In this document: in pieces, positions 48,137 through 59,031 of the stretch
How the letters are laid out: the number at the start of each line of letters is the position of its first letter
Numbering within the stretch: position 1 is the stretch's first letter
Assembly (NCBI GenBank): GCA_030407315.1
Contig: JALQPE010001740.1
Coordinates: 1-64,000, forward strand
Reading direction: 5' to 3'
DNA length: 64,000 nucleotides
Source: Asparagopsis taxiformis
Lineage: Eukaryota > Rhodophyta > Florideophyceae > Bonnemaisoniales > Bonnemaisoniaceae
The notes under the pieces: model-generated
The model's database searches: none
Told to the model about the DNA's origin: nothing
What the model saw: only the letters and a program-made list of their open reading frames with translations
Program-made: the position numbers and the translations under genes

Positions 48137-49252
48137 TCATACATTTGGAGCCATTATCTCGTTTTTAGCACAGCCCTGAAGCTTCTGCCGCCTGGAAATT
48201 TCGGCGACCAGATATCTCATGATGGACACCAACCGCCCCTTCTCTTTAGAAGTTTCCCGGCTCCGTTCCATCAACAGAGTTCTTTGATCTTGTAATTCCG
48301 AGTACAAATGGAACAGTTCATCGTCCTGATCGATTAATTCGCCGTCAATCGTCTCGGCATGTCGAGTTTCAAACAGCACATTCGTTGCTTCTTTCTGAGC
48401 TTCTGCGGCTTCATAGGCGATGACCTTGATATCATCCAGCACGATATCCGAGTTCTCTCTCCGTGACACAACTAGATTCTTCAAGTTTGCAATGTTACCC
48501 AACAACTCTGCAATCTTGGTTGAGCTCATCTCTTTCACAAACCTATTTTCAACCCTCAGATATGCCAAGCTCTTCTTCAAAGCATCTTTATTGTTCTTTT
48601 CGTTCTCTCTTTGATAGAAGCTATAATTCACAAATACCGGGTCTGCGAATCGCGTTTCAGTCTCCAGCGGATCTGCCAGATGCTTCAACGCCTGCTCCAA
48701 CCACTTACCCTCCCATGCATCTTTAACTTTTTGTACGTAATCATGGCCATTCTTCAGCAGTTGCTTCGCGTATCCAAGCTGATCTTGCGCCATTGAGAGC
48801 TCTTCTGCCACCATAGCAATTTGATAAGCGCGATCATCCAAAGTATAAGCGCCACTTTCAAGCCGTCCCTTAGCTTGCAATGCCAAAGCCTTCACACAAA
48901 AGCCTACATCCATCTTGCACTCTTTCAGTGACGGCTTGAACTGCTCTGTCGCTACATATTCGTAGAAATCATCCGTGCACCAGTCTGGAACGGTTTTTCG
49001 AAGCTGCGCGAGATCCTGAAGACATTCTGCCGCCCCAGACACATAGTAATCCAGTTTCCGCAGCGCACATTTTTTACGGCAGCCGTTACAAATCTTGTCG
49101 CACGTGGCTATTGTATCAAGGATTTTTGAATGCTCCTTCCAAATTAGAGCTTCACGTGCTGTGAAGAGTGGATTGTTCTGTTGCGTTGCGCTTTCACTGG
49201 CAGCATTTGTTGTTGTTAAAAGTAAAACAAGCAAAAGAAATGAAGAGTTCAT
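48137..49252 (-). CDS. Secreted helical protein with Cys-rich N-terminus, unknown
   Basis: A 371-aa protein from ATG 49252, which gives a clean signal peptide (MNSSFLLLVLLLTTTNAAS); upstream starts lack an ATG. After cleavage comes a Cys cluster (CDKICNGCRKKC, then further Cys at about 95, 107, 128 and 135). Long charged helices follow through to the end (NGHDYVQKVKDAWEG, SRETSKEKGRLVSIMRYLVAEISRR). It has no membrane anchor and no ER retrieval tail. I recognise no family; an extracellular or lumenal disulfide-bonded helical protein is the safest description. Confidence 0.65.
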   Translation of the reverse strand: MNSSFLLLVLLLTTTNAASESATQQNNPLFTAREALIWKEHSKILDTIATCDKICNGCRKKCALRKLDYYVSGAAECLQDLAQLRKTVPDWCTDDFYEYVATEQFKPSLKECKMDVGFCVKALALQAKGRLESGAYTLDDRAYQIAMVAEELSMAQDQLGYAKQLLKNGHDYVQKVKDAWEGKWLEQALKHLADPLETETRFADPVFVNYSFYQRENEKNNKDALKKSLAYLRVENRFVKEMSSTKIAELLGNIANLKNLVVSRRENSDIVLDDIKVIAYEAAEAQKEATNVLFETRHAETIDGELIDQDDELFHLYSELQDQRTLLMERSRETSKEKGRLVSIMRYLVAEISRRQKLQGCAKNEIMAPNV

Positions 49253-52200
49253 GACGGACTTGGCTACTCCGCTGATAATGCCTGATGAGAACAATGACGA
49301 CGAGCAAGTATAATCTGCACTGTAGCAAGGTCGCTACAAACATGATGCAATCGATCTGAAATGAATGACATCATTCTGGTTGTGGAACTGCGCCGTAATT
49401 TTGGCAAGTTGAGTTCTCGAGAACCCAACCCGATTTTGAAATTGACCAGAAGGAAGTCATCGTCTTCCAATTTGAAACCTGTTGGACTACCTGTCTTGGT
49501 TACTAACTTGAACCCAATATAAAACTGAACCCGTGCTGTCATTGCTCACTTCATCCATCGATGCGCGTGACCATGAAAATTCGTGACCTGCAAGTTACGA
49601 GACTTCACCCAAAGAAATGCAGATAGTTCAAATTCAAATTTGATTGATGATCACCTTTTCGTTCTCATCAGGCCACTAGGAAAATTGTCGGGCAGTCGAG
49701 TCCGAATTGCGCGATATGGGATCATTGAAAATAGACTATCGAGTTGAGCGGGATGAGTCGGCGTTGAGTTCTGATAGTCCCCGTCTCACGGAATTAGAAG
49801 CTTGAGTATAAGGTTGAAAACAAGTTGTCAAATGAAATTCAAAGTGTAGATCCTCGGCTAGAGATATGTCCCCGTTTTTATCGTCAGACGAATGAGTCTA
49901 TATGCTGCCTGCCTCATAATACGAAGAGGTTGTCACAGTCTCTTAGTTCCCATTGAAGAACTCTATCTTTAGATTACCGTTACCGTGGTAGTATCCTCAG
50001 CGATTGTAACGAAGCCTCTGTGAAGTGTGGAGCCTAGGCCACTTTCCCTTTTTATGAAAGTCCGTCATATGCACTATGGTACGATGCAAATTTACCGCAA
50101 TATATGAGGCTGGCATCAAGAGTGGCCCAGGGGGGTGACCCGTGTTCTCTCCGCCTTACTCTTCTCCGTAACATATCCCTGGAACTTGGATAAGACGAGA
50201 GGCCTTGCATATTTGTCCGCCAGCGATTGAGGTGGATGAGAGATCAGAAGGAGGGAAGGGGAGGATGATTAAAACGAAAAACTAACTGTGGCCTGTTGTC
50301 CTCATTTACCATCAACATATAGTAGCTATCCTTGGAGAGTTGTCCGTATCCGATACGCTGAGTGTAAACGCTTTGCGGCAGAGTTGGGAAAAAAGATTTT
50401 CACAGCCCAGCATAAAATACATCGAGTTTCTCTATCTCTTGGCTGAGGCAACCACTTCTTTGCGTGATGAAACTTCTAGACCGCTTTTCCAAACATGTGA
50501 AGGCTAGGGTGGTATAGCCAGGCCTCGAATTCGATAAATGTCTCACAAGAAATTACGTTGTAAATTGGGAATTTGGAGATTTCTCAAATAGTCTTCCGGA
50601 TGCTAGCTTTCGGCAACTGGGAGATATCTTTCCTCAACATGTTAATGGGTCTTCTTTGACAATCTATCATCCCAAGAACAGACTAAGTGACATACCAATA
50701 CTCTGTCTTGATTAACATAGGAACTATTCACGTTATACAGCATCTTCGAGTCGTAGAGTGACGCTGCTGGAGACTATGAGAAATTAGTCAAACCGTGTAG
50801 ATGCCACCATTCTGAGTTGGCACTTGTGCCCCACCACCTAATGCATACAAAATGGCACAATGTTATTACGTCAACTCCTCAAGGAAAATGCCTATATTGT
50901 GCTTCTCCTACCATCAGAACTGCAGTTCAACACTATGGCCACATAATGAGAGTGATGCGGAGGGCGAGTTGAATTCCAAAGCACAAAATATAGGAATCGA
51001 TATTGTATGTCTTCACACAAGGACCACTTTCAGCACTGGAACCTTGGGTGAAAGGCAATATTACTTGCTTGACAACCTTGGAAAGTTACCGTGGTACTGG
51101 GATCAAAAAAACGTGTATGTGCGCTCCAGAAGGTTGCGGTCCCCAAGCTCAGGTCAGTTTGAATCCTTTTCGTTAAGGTGGACAATGGACTACATCTGTA
51201 GCATTTTCTTTGGCAATCTGTCAATATTCTAGTCCGTTATGGAACAATAAGGGGTGACATGGAAGAAGGAGAAGCAGCCACGTCCTAGCATACCATCCCT
51301 AGATCATAAGCTACGGGTGCCATCATTGTTGCGAGCGTCTTAGGTATAGGTACAGATTGGAACAGATGCGTGGGTATAATATGTGGAATGGTCATGGCTG
51401 GGCCAAAAAGAGTAAAACCTTACTCAAATGGGTACTCGGATTTAGGGAGAAGAATCGTTCAAGATTGAAGAGTTTTGTTACCGAACATGCTAATAAACGT
51501 GACATGGGAAGATTTTGAGACAGAATTAGGAGAAGCACAAGATAGATGCAAGACTTATGAGTTAATATCGTGAGAAGCGGCTGTCATTATAGCACACATC
51601 TATTTCACAATGGTTGCATACTGGAAATTGTGTGGATAAGGTTGAGAGCATTTAGATCTTGGATTTTTTTGAGGTGTAGACAACGCCCACAGCATATTAA
51701 AACAATATGAATAGTTGACCTGGAGGACGCGCAAATTACGAAAACTGCATCTCAAGATTGTTATTAGAGTGTGTAGCGTAGGAATGGTTGTATTGTGCGC
51801 AACATCATGGTAATGACGACTAGCTGGAAGGAAACAATTTTGAGCATGGGAGTGAGGTATGTTGCATTTGTGGCACGGATAGGAGAGCGGATAGAATGGC
51901 GGGCGTCGTTTGGAGAAGGGGTACTAGATATTTAAGAAGAGAGTCATAATGTACGGAGATTGAAGTTTTTGTATCTCAACGGTTGAGCAAGGCGATTGCG
52001 CAAGAAAGATGATGTTTCGTGCGTGAAAAAGTAGTTTTGAGTGTGCCAGTGCGCATATGTGAAATGGGTGCACGCTGGTTGTCATACAGTCGCGAATTGG
52101 GGTGACTCACGGATCGATCATTGGGAGATCATGTATCGGCATCTTGACAAACAAGTGCGGCATTGTTCGTTTACACACGGTGGCACATAATCTGTGGTTG

Positions 52201-52842
52201 AGACAAATAAATATAGTTCCAAGAGGCGGTGCACTGCGTCGATTGGGGAGTGTTGTTGGTATCTACTGGGCGTGACTTTGATGCAAACACACATAAGGCG
52301 ACAGCCCAACCAACGGAGCAAGTCCAGGGGTAGTGCACCTGCAGATATCACCTTGCAAAGAAACAGCAAAGTATGTTGGAACGCCTTGCGGCGGCTCTCT
52401 ACGACTCCTCCTTGACTGGCTATTTCGCAAACGCCAAGTGTACCGGCTGCCACCCCACGCAATGTCATTATCATACCAAGCGTGACCACTCGCTTTTTTC
52501 TGCTACGGTATCGGACCGCGGTCCACCGATTCATACGTGCTTTCCGCCCAAAATATTCTCCCAAATCGACATGTACTACTGTCGAGGGACCACTGCTCTG
52601 TCCCGTTTCAAACGTAGCACTCCATTTGTATATACTTGCAGTTGACTGTTTTCTCCGTCCCTCCCGCCACTACCAATCGCCATTCCTCACTAAAAGCCGA
52701 CCCATTCCCCTTCCAACCACCTCCTCAGTTGGTCGCCAACTTCCCAGTTCGACCTTGAGCAGATCCTTTTTCCTAAAGTCGATCGCCGAGCTAGAACCTA
52801 ACAGTCTTTCCTATCCCATTCATTTATCTATCCAATCCCGTC
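49253..52842. other. 3.6-kb gap without a supported gene
   Basis: No family-recognisable coding region on either strand. A 126-codon frame at 50852-51232 has no motif and atypical composition, so I leave it uncalled. The last about 250 bases before 52843 are pyrimidine-rich and probably form the leader of the MYB gene. The rest may be decayed transposon DNA or long non-coding sequence. Confidence 0.5.
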
Positions 52843-54039
52843 ATGGCCGGCATCGCAGTCGCCCCACACAACTACGACGCCATAATCGAAACCCAGCAGA
52901 AACGCATCCTAGAACTCGAAGCCGATCTGAAACGATACACTGAAAAAATTCGTCTAATCAAGACGCGCGCCACAGAATCGCACCAAGCAGCCATTACAGC
53001 CGCAGCCAGCGTAGCCGCCGCGCACGCCAGTGCACAGGATTACGCACGTGCACATGCAGCACGCGTACACGCAATGATGACAATGTCGGCAGTGCATCCG
53101 CTGCCGCAAGCGCTCCCGCCGCACATGCCGATGCTGCCGGCGTCGCCGCGCATCCCCGTGCCGCCCAACACCCCAGATGTGTTTGGCGTGCCGATGCGCG
53201 CACCAGCCGGTGTGCCGCCTACGTCCGCCCAGACGGAGGACGACGAACGTGCAGGAAAGACACGCTACTGGACCGAGATGGAGCACAATCAGTTTTTGTT
53301 CGCCGTCAAGCTGTACGGGCCGAAGAACTATGTCGCTATTTCGCAGTTTGTCGGCACCAGAAGTCCCAAGCAGGTGCGCACCCATGCGCAGAAATACCAG
53401 ATGCGATTGGAGAGAGAAGCGAAGAAGCGTCGTGCACAGGCGGCCGCTATGTCTGCTGTTACCGTTCCCGGCGCCGCTGCCGTCGCCGCCGCTGTCGCAT
53501 GTACAGACCCACGCATGAGCGGCATGGCCGCCGGGATGGTCAATGGCTACGTCGAGCACGAGGCTAGTATGGGCTCGGAGAAGCTGTGCGATATCGAGGT
53601 GGGTGAGGGCCACAAGCCGAAAACGGACTCGGAGGCGGCGCAGAGCGCCAGTACGTGTCCGACGGTTACTGAGGAGAGAAAGGTGGAGGAAATGGACGTG
53701 CTGCGTGAAAGTGCCTGCTCGCCGGTTTCGAATGATTCGGATGGGGATGTCGGTGCGGATGAGAATCTATTGTCGTCGGAAGACAGTGTGATGCAGCAGA
53801 CTGCTGCCGCGGTGGCCGCAGCAACGCCAGTTGCGCTCGGTGGTTTGAAGAAGAATGCGAGCTTGGGCAATTTGGCCGATTATGATGATTTTATGCGACG
53901 CATTACTAGTGCTGTCCAAGACAACCGTGTGGAATCAGAGGTGATTTTCGAGAACACGAGTAGTGATCTGGAGATGGATATTTTGCAATCGTCTACGAAG
54001 AACGAACAGTTTGAAGATTCTCTATTGGCGGATCTGTGA
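52843..54039 (+). CDS. MYB-related transcription factor, SHAQKYF class
   Basis: A 398-aa protein. It has an N-terminal coiled-coil (ETQQKRILELEADLKRYTEKI), an Ala/Pro/Met-rich stretch, and then a single MYB repeat (about 138-190). The repeat shows the first Trp W143 (RYWTEMEHNQFLFAVKLYG), central PKNYVAISQFVGTRSPKQVR and the class motif THAQKYQM starting at T180, followed by basic residues. This class includes plant circadian LHY/CCA1/REVEILLE factors and other regulators; motif variation (SHAQKYF to THAQKYQ) makes the role uncertain. The tail is acidic and Ser-rich, possibly activating. Confidence 0.88.
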   Translation: MAGIAVAPHNYDAIIETQQKRILELEADLKRYTEKIRLIKTRATESHQAAITAAASVAAAHASAQDYARAHAARVHAMMTMSAVHPLPQALPPHMPMLPASPRIPVPPNTPDVFGVPMRAPAGVPPTSAQTEDDERAGKTRYWTEMEHNQFLFAVKLYGPKNYVAISQFVGTRSPKQVRTHAQKYQMRLEREAKKRRAQAAAMSAVTVPGAAAVAAAVACTDPRMSGMAAGMVNGYVEHEASMGSEKLCDIEVGEGHKPKTDSEAAQSASTCPTVTEERKVEEMDVLRESACSPVSNDSDGDVGADENLLSSEDSVMQQTAAAVAAATPVALGGLKKNASLGNLADYDDFMRRITSAVQDNRVESEVIFENTSSDLEMDILQSSTKNEQFEDSLLADL

Positions 54040-56307
54040 GACTGTGCAATTGAAATGATCGCTTTGGTGTTTATGTGGCATCGTTTGGCCGATTGAGCTT
54101 AATAATCTTTTTCATCTTGAGACAACTGAAGAATCAGCGCCGACGAGTTTGAGTATATGCTGTTGAGCAATCCTCGTTTTGGCTGCGGTACTTTCAGAAT
54201 GATAGTTTATCAACACAAGTTTTTCATACCCCGACTCTATAGCTAAAGAGCTCGTATTGCAACGCGGAAGCGCAATAAATTGAGCAATAGTTTACGTCGA
54301 GTTGATTTCGGTGTGGCACGTGATTGTCATACGGTATCGAAAACCAAGTTACCTTCTCATGTAGTGATGATGACGCCTATCACGCGCCTTGGTTTGAATT
54401 AGCAATGCAATCCACGCTACTACTTACACTTGGTGTGAAGCGGGACTACATCACAGCAGGCAGGGGGGCGCGCTATGATGTCCTGAGTGATGACTGTTGT
54501 GCAACAGCAGCATGACCTAGGGTCGATATCCACCAAACGTGCAAGAGGCGAACAAGTCTTGAGAAGTCTCGAAAATACGTGCGGGGATGGATATGTACCT
54601 CTGCAGTATCCGTTGCGTTTTCATTGTGGCAGACGGGAGTAGTGTGAGCTAGCTCGCGTACAAGTATGCACCCTTGTGCTGCTGTATCAATACTTGTAGA
54701 ACGGGATTATATTCGAACCTACAGTTGTATGAGACACCTGGCAGCAAGTGAGTGAACGGGCGCAACAAACCCTCGCAACCCACTCACTCGCAGCCACTCA
54801 CAAAGCCCGACGCCAGGCTACAGACAGAGCACCCTCCGCTTCACTGTAAAGCGGCCGTCAACCTTGCTCGACGCGGTGTGAGCTCGCGCAGCATGCGTTG
54901 CACAGATGCAAACGTCATAAGTGATCGAATATGATTGGTCGGTAGATGCCCACGCGCGTCGTTATGAACCACAGCATGGGAATGAAATTAGAATCTTACG
55001 GTCCGTATGCGACGGTCGTGCAAAATATCTCAGTTTACATTTTCAATGTATGTTTCAACCACGTTGTAGCGGAGATTATGGCCCGCCTGTGGATTCGCTG
55101 CGCCATCCCGCGACCAACGGGCCAGTTGACAGGCATGCGTCGCGCTATCTACCGCTCTGGCGGCCAGATTCAGCCCGGTCCGTGTCGGCCGCTTGGCATC
55201 GCGTGCGGCTCCATGGAATGGCCGTTCGGTCCACTCCTCTCCAGCGCGATCAGCACCCACTCTCGAGTCTGGGGCGTCACGCCGCGTGACGGCCCACCCT
55301 GTATGTGTGTACGCCGCTTTTGATTGAAGCTGCCGCTTTGGCGCAGCGTGTGTTGTGGTGCTGTCGTGTACGAATCGAAAATGAGCATGTGATGACGATG
55401 AACTATTACACGCAAGGCGCTGAGCAGTAAGTAAAAATAACTCTTTTTTTTGCAGTGAAGATGTCTTGAGAAATTCGATCACCGCTTATGAGATGCAGCA
55501 CTGCTGGACAGAATTTGATCGCTCACTGGCTGTCGGTATTGTCCTGTGGCCATCGGATGAGTCCAGCTAATGGATGAGAGGCGTTGTCGCGTGTTTAACA
55601 GCAAATAATGCGTCAAGCGCGTGTTGTCGCTGCAGATCCCACATACATGTGCCTCCAGCCGTGCTGTTATCGGCGCATTGCATTTCCTGGTCCATTTCCG
55701 CGATGGAATACGTATCATAGCTCAATACATTTCAACTTGTCCCTGCAGACATATCCCAGAGCCATAACCTAGGATGTCTTGTTACTCGACATGAAATTTC
55801 CTTATCATCGTGCCATGGTACAAGTCGTAGGCAGAGACCGTCGCATTGCAAGCGAGCGTAATATCCTTGCGGGGCAACCTGTTCCCTTGGGAAAAGACAC
55901 CCAACACGAGACCCGCCTCCTGCTGCAGCATCACTAAATCAAAATGTTAGCTTGAATCAATCAACTTGAATTTCAGACAAGGCGGTCCGGCCAGCACCGC
56001 ACGACGCAACGGCCCATCAGAGACCATCGCTGGAGCCGGTAAAAAACTCTAAAACACGCAAGCGTGAATATTGTAAATCTCCGCAAAATCACAATTTGTT
56101 TGACGTCAAAATTCTTTCCATTCTTCAAAACGACACCCCCCGCTGCGCCAGTGCGTCCGAAAATTTTATTTCCAACAATCGCGATCGTCCAATCGCGAAA
56201 TCTCCGCATCGCTACAATCTGCACCATCACCGACATTGTTGGATCACACACTGCAGCTTGCCCCCGAACAACCAGCCAACCATCTACCAGCACCCAATCT
56301 CGTTTCC
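54040..56307. other. 2.3-kb gap without a supported gene
   Basis: Several short open frames on both strands overlap each other without motifs. I see no RNA gene. The last stretch (about 56080-56307) should contain the promoter and leader of the pentapeptide gene. Confidence 0.5.
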
Positions 56308-56907
56308 ATGTCGGCCGCAGTGACTATCGCTTTTCAAACGCCTCTCCCAATACGTGCGCATCGCTCGTCCGCCACACGCACACACGTCTCTCCCGTAATC
56401 GCATCCGCCTCGCCGCACACAGCGCTTGCTGCGCTCTCAGCTGCCGCTTTGGTCGCGTTGACGCCCGCGACCGCCGACGCCGTGTCTGGCGGTGGTAAGG
56501 ACTATTCATCGCAAACGTGGAACGGCGAAACCTTTCATGGCAGCTATATCGGGAAGGATTTCTCAGGCGGTTTGTTTCGTGGCTGTGATTTCGTCGGTAG
56601 TGACTTGTCCAATTCGCGTTTCTTCAAGGCAGAGCTGCGTGATGCAGATATGACCGCCGTTAATTTGTCGTTTGCAACTATTGAAGGTGCTATTGTGAAG
56701 GATACCGTGTTCACTAATGCTATTATGATTTCGTCGTATATTTCCAGTTCCATTGTAGATGCTGGATCAATTGAGGGTGTTGATTTTACGGATGCACTCA
56801 TTGTGCCCAATTCGACTATTGTGAGACTTTGTCAAAGGCCAGATGCGACGGGCGTGAATCCGATCACGGGCGTTTCAACCAGGGACAGTTTGATGTGTGC
56901 CGATTGA
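56308..56907 (+). CDS. Thylakoid-lumen pentapeptide-repeat protein (TL17-like)
   Basis: A 199-aa protein from ATG 56308; upstream frames lack an ATG. It has a bipartite targeting peptide: a Ser/Thr/Arg-rich transit part, then a hydrophobic lumenal signal (ALAALSAAALVALTPATADA) with an AxA cleavage site and no twin arginine, suggesting the Sec route. The mature part has pentapeptide repeats (LFRGCDFVGSDLSNSRFFKA, AELRDADMTAVNLSFATIEG) forming a right-handed beta helix. A Cys-containing tail with NPITGVSTRDSLMC is characteristic of lumenal TL17/TL15 proteins of plants. The precise function is unknown. Confidence 0.88.
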   Translation: MSAAVTIAFQTPLPIRAHRSSATRTHVSPVIASASPHTALAALSAAALVALTPATADAVSGGGKDYSSQTWNGETFHGSYIGKDFSGGLFRGCDFVGSDLSNSRFFKAELRDADMTAVNLSFATIEGAIVKDTVFTNAIMISSYISSSIVDAGSIEGVDFTDALIVPNSTIVRLCQRPDATGVNPITGVSTRDSLMCAD

Positions 56908-57534
56908 ATCTGGTTGCGCTGCATGCAATAAATACTGGTTGGCTTATTTGTAATTGTATTATCGATTGCAAGACGTGTATCGATAGCGTTAGGACGCAAT
57001 GTGCTCGCTATTTTCGTATGCTTCCGATGATCACATAGACCAAGTATGACAGTCGATACACTTCTCCTTTGATCGACTTCCAGCACGGCTGCGCTAAAGC
57101 GGTCAGTCGAGCGCGTAGTTTCCGTGTCTTGCCAGTGACGGTTTCACTCGCGAGATAGTGAATTGAGTGACCCGGACCCATGGTACCGTTATCCATCCGG
57201 TTATTACAAGGACCCGACTGCATCCGCGTGTGATATCTCGTGACTGCCGTCGAGTTGAGCTGCACGACGAGCATCTACCCAAAATATGCAGCTGGAGACG
57301 CACACGTAGTTTGCATGGTCAACCAGATGCACCAGTATCGTGTAGATTAGAATATTATGAAATATTTTGGAATTACTTTCGAAATGTTGCTATGTACACG
57401 TGTCTACTTTCATGTGTCCACCATGGTGACATGCGTCGTTGCAATGTCCAGATTGTCGCAACGCCGTTCTGGTCAAAGTGGATCAAACTTGTCGTCCAAT
57501 ACTTCTCATGAGTGGTTCTATTCGGATGACGAAC
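56908..57534. other. Spacer, no gene seen
   Basis: 627 bp between two plus-strand genes. No supported feature. Confidence 0.45.
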
Positions 57535-58011
57535 ATGGCGTCCATCTTGTCCAGAGCGGCGTGGTCACACGCAAGAACTGCAAACACAATGCGTGCATTT
57601 GGGTCCAAGGGGCCATCGCAATACATGGACAGAACTGCAGCAAAGGGGGGCAAAAAGGGAGCACCAGCTGATGGTGCCACTGCGAGCCGCGAGAAGAGTC
57701 TTGAAGAATTGTTGAGACCTATTGTGCCGCCGCCCAAGAAATCGCTGGAGGAAAGGCAAAAGCTGAGAGCTCTCATGATTGAATACGGCAAGATGAAACG
57801 GAGACATCACATCGAAAACAAAATCAAGCAGCAGGAATTCCTCCGAGTGAAATGGAGTGCCATCGACGCGTTACCGCATCATCGCAAAGTCGAGGCTCTA
57901 GAAACAAAGCCGACAGAATTCCCGCTCAATCGCCCATTGCCCACCGACACACCGCCAATAAAGGGATTCAACAAGGGCGATCTGGTCAAACCAGTTGAAC
58001 AAAGATCGTAG
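57535..58011 (+). CDS. Probable mitochondrial ribosomal protein mL40
   Basis: A 158-aa protein from ATG 57535 (GAACATGGCG). The N-terminus (MASILSRAAWSHARTANTMRAF) is amphipathic with Arg and no acidic residues, as in mitochondrial presequences. The body is a long charged helix (SLEERQKLRALMIEYGKMKR, then KIKQQEFLRVKWSAIDALP) followed by PTEFPLNRPLPTDTPPIKGF. The layout of a helix ending in a FP...TPPI segment resembles animal mL40. The similarity is judged by eye and other mitoribosomal or mitochondrial helical proteins are possible. Confidence 0.55.
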   Translation: MASILSRAAWSHARTANTMRAFGSKGPSQYMDRTAAKGGKKGAPADGATASREKSLEELLRPIVPPPKKSLEERQKLRALMIEYGKMKRRHHIENKIKQQEFLRVKWSAIDALPHHRKVEALETKPTEFPLNRPLPTDTPPIKGFNKGDLVKPVEQRS

Positions 58012-58098
58012 AGTCAATTTAATCACACTACATCACGCACACCCTAAGATCGCATCTGTAAAGTACAATACCAGTTAGCCAACCAACCAATTCACGTC

Positions 58099-58731
58099 TC
58101 AAGCATCACAAAACCGCTCATCCTGTGTGTGTGCATCGGACGCTTCACGCGCATTAATCTGCGAAAGCGCACTCAGCGTCGACAATGTCTCATTCAAAAT
58201 CGTCTGTTTATCTCTCGCCGAAATTGCCGGATTGGCCTCCAGCGTGTACGCCACATTCTCAACATACGAGGTCGCCCAATGCCCCGGCGGCAGTTCCGCC
58301 AGCACGGTGGCGACATTTCCCCAAGCAAACGGGGACTCATGCGGCGCATCCGAGGCGCTGGTCGTCGTGGATGTCATGAGCTTGAATTGCTGCAGCGCCT
58401 CGGTACGTTCGGCGGAGGAATACCAATCGGTCATAGGTTTGTGACGCGACTCAACAGGGCGACGCGATGCGACACGACGCATTCGGTCTCTACTGTGGGA
58501 AGTTTCCGCCGACGAACGCCAATTGTTGGACGTTTTGACACCGCCCGTGCGTCGTAATACAGACGTCGCTAACGCACTCATGCGCTCGTGCGCAGACGCG
58601 GATGTTCCGCGCCCCGCGCTGCGTCGCGGCGCCTCCGGTCGCGCCGCGTCCCGGCCTAGCGTCGGCCGCTGCTGCGGCGGTTTCACACGCAGCGATGTGC
58701 CGCGACCCGCGAATCGCACCGCGTTGCTCAT
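58099..58731 (-). CDS. Hypothetical protein
   Basis: A 210-aa protein. The first half is basic and disordered (Arg/Ser/Pro). The second half has a compact, probably folded region starting DWYSSAERTEALQQFKLM and continuing PFAWGNVATVLAELPPGHW, then helices ending NETLSTLSALSQI. The composition of this part suggests a conserved domain that I cannot name. It converges with the mL40-like gene 87 bp away and is divergent from the acid phosphatase gene across 300 bp. Confidence 0.55.
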   Translation of the reverse strand: MSNAVRFAGRGTSLRVKPPQQRPTLGRDAARPEAPRRSAGRGTSASAHERMSALATSVLRRTGGVKTSNNWRSSAETSHSRDRMRRVASRRPVESRHKPMTDWYSSAERTEALQQFKLMTSTTTSASDAPHESPFAWGNVATVLAELPPGHWATSYVENVAYTLEANPAISARDKQTILNETLSTLSALSQINAREASDAHTQDERFCDA

Positions 58732-59031
58732 GATGATGGCGACGCTTTTCGGGACGGGTCGGGACGCGCGGCGGACGATGCGCGATGATTGTGTTTAATT
58801 GGCGTGGACGGATGAATGGTGGGAATTTTTTGCGGATTTGTTGTTATTGTTGTCATCCGTGGTGGAAATGTTGTCAATATAGATGCATTGGGAATCGCAT
58901 TGTGGGATCGGCGATGCGGGCGATTGACGGCTTTGCTTTGTTCATCGTTGGTCGACTAACATTTATTGTCGATATTCAATGCGCTATTGCATGCGACATC
59001 TGTGTGCATTGGTGCGCACCATTTCGCAAGC

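Noticed and set aside
50852..51232. 126-codon plus-strand frame in the 49-53 kb gap
   Set aside because: No motif, no neighbour in the same direction and atypical composition; probably chance.
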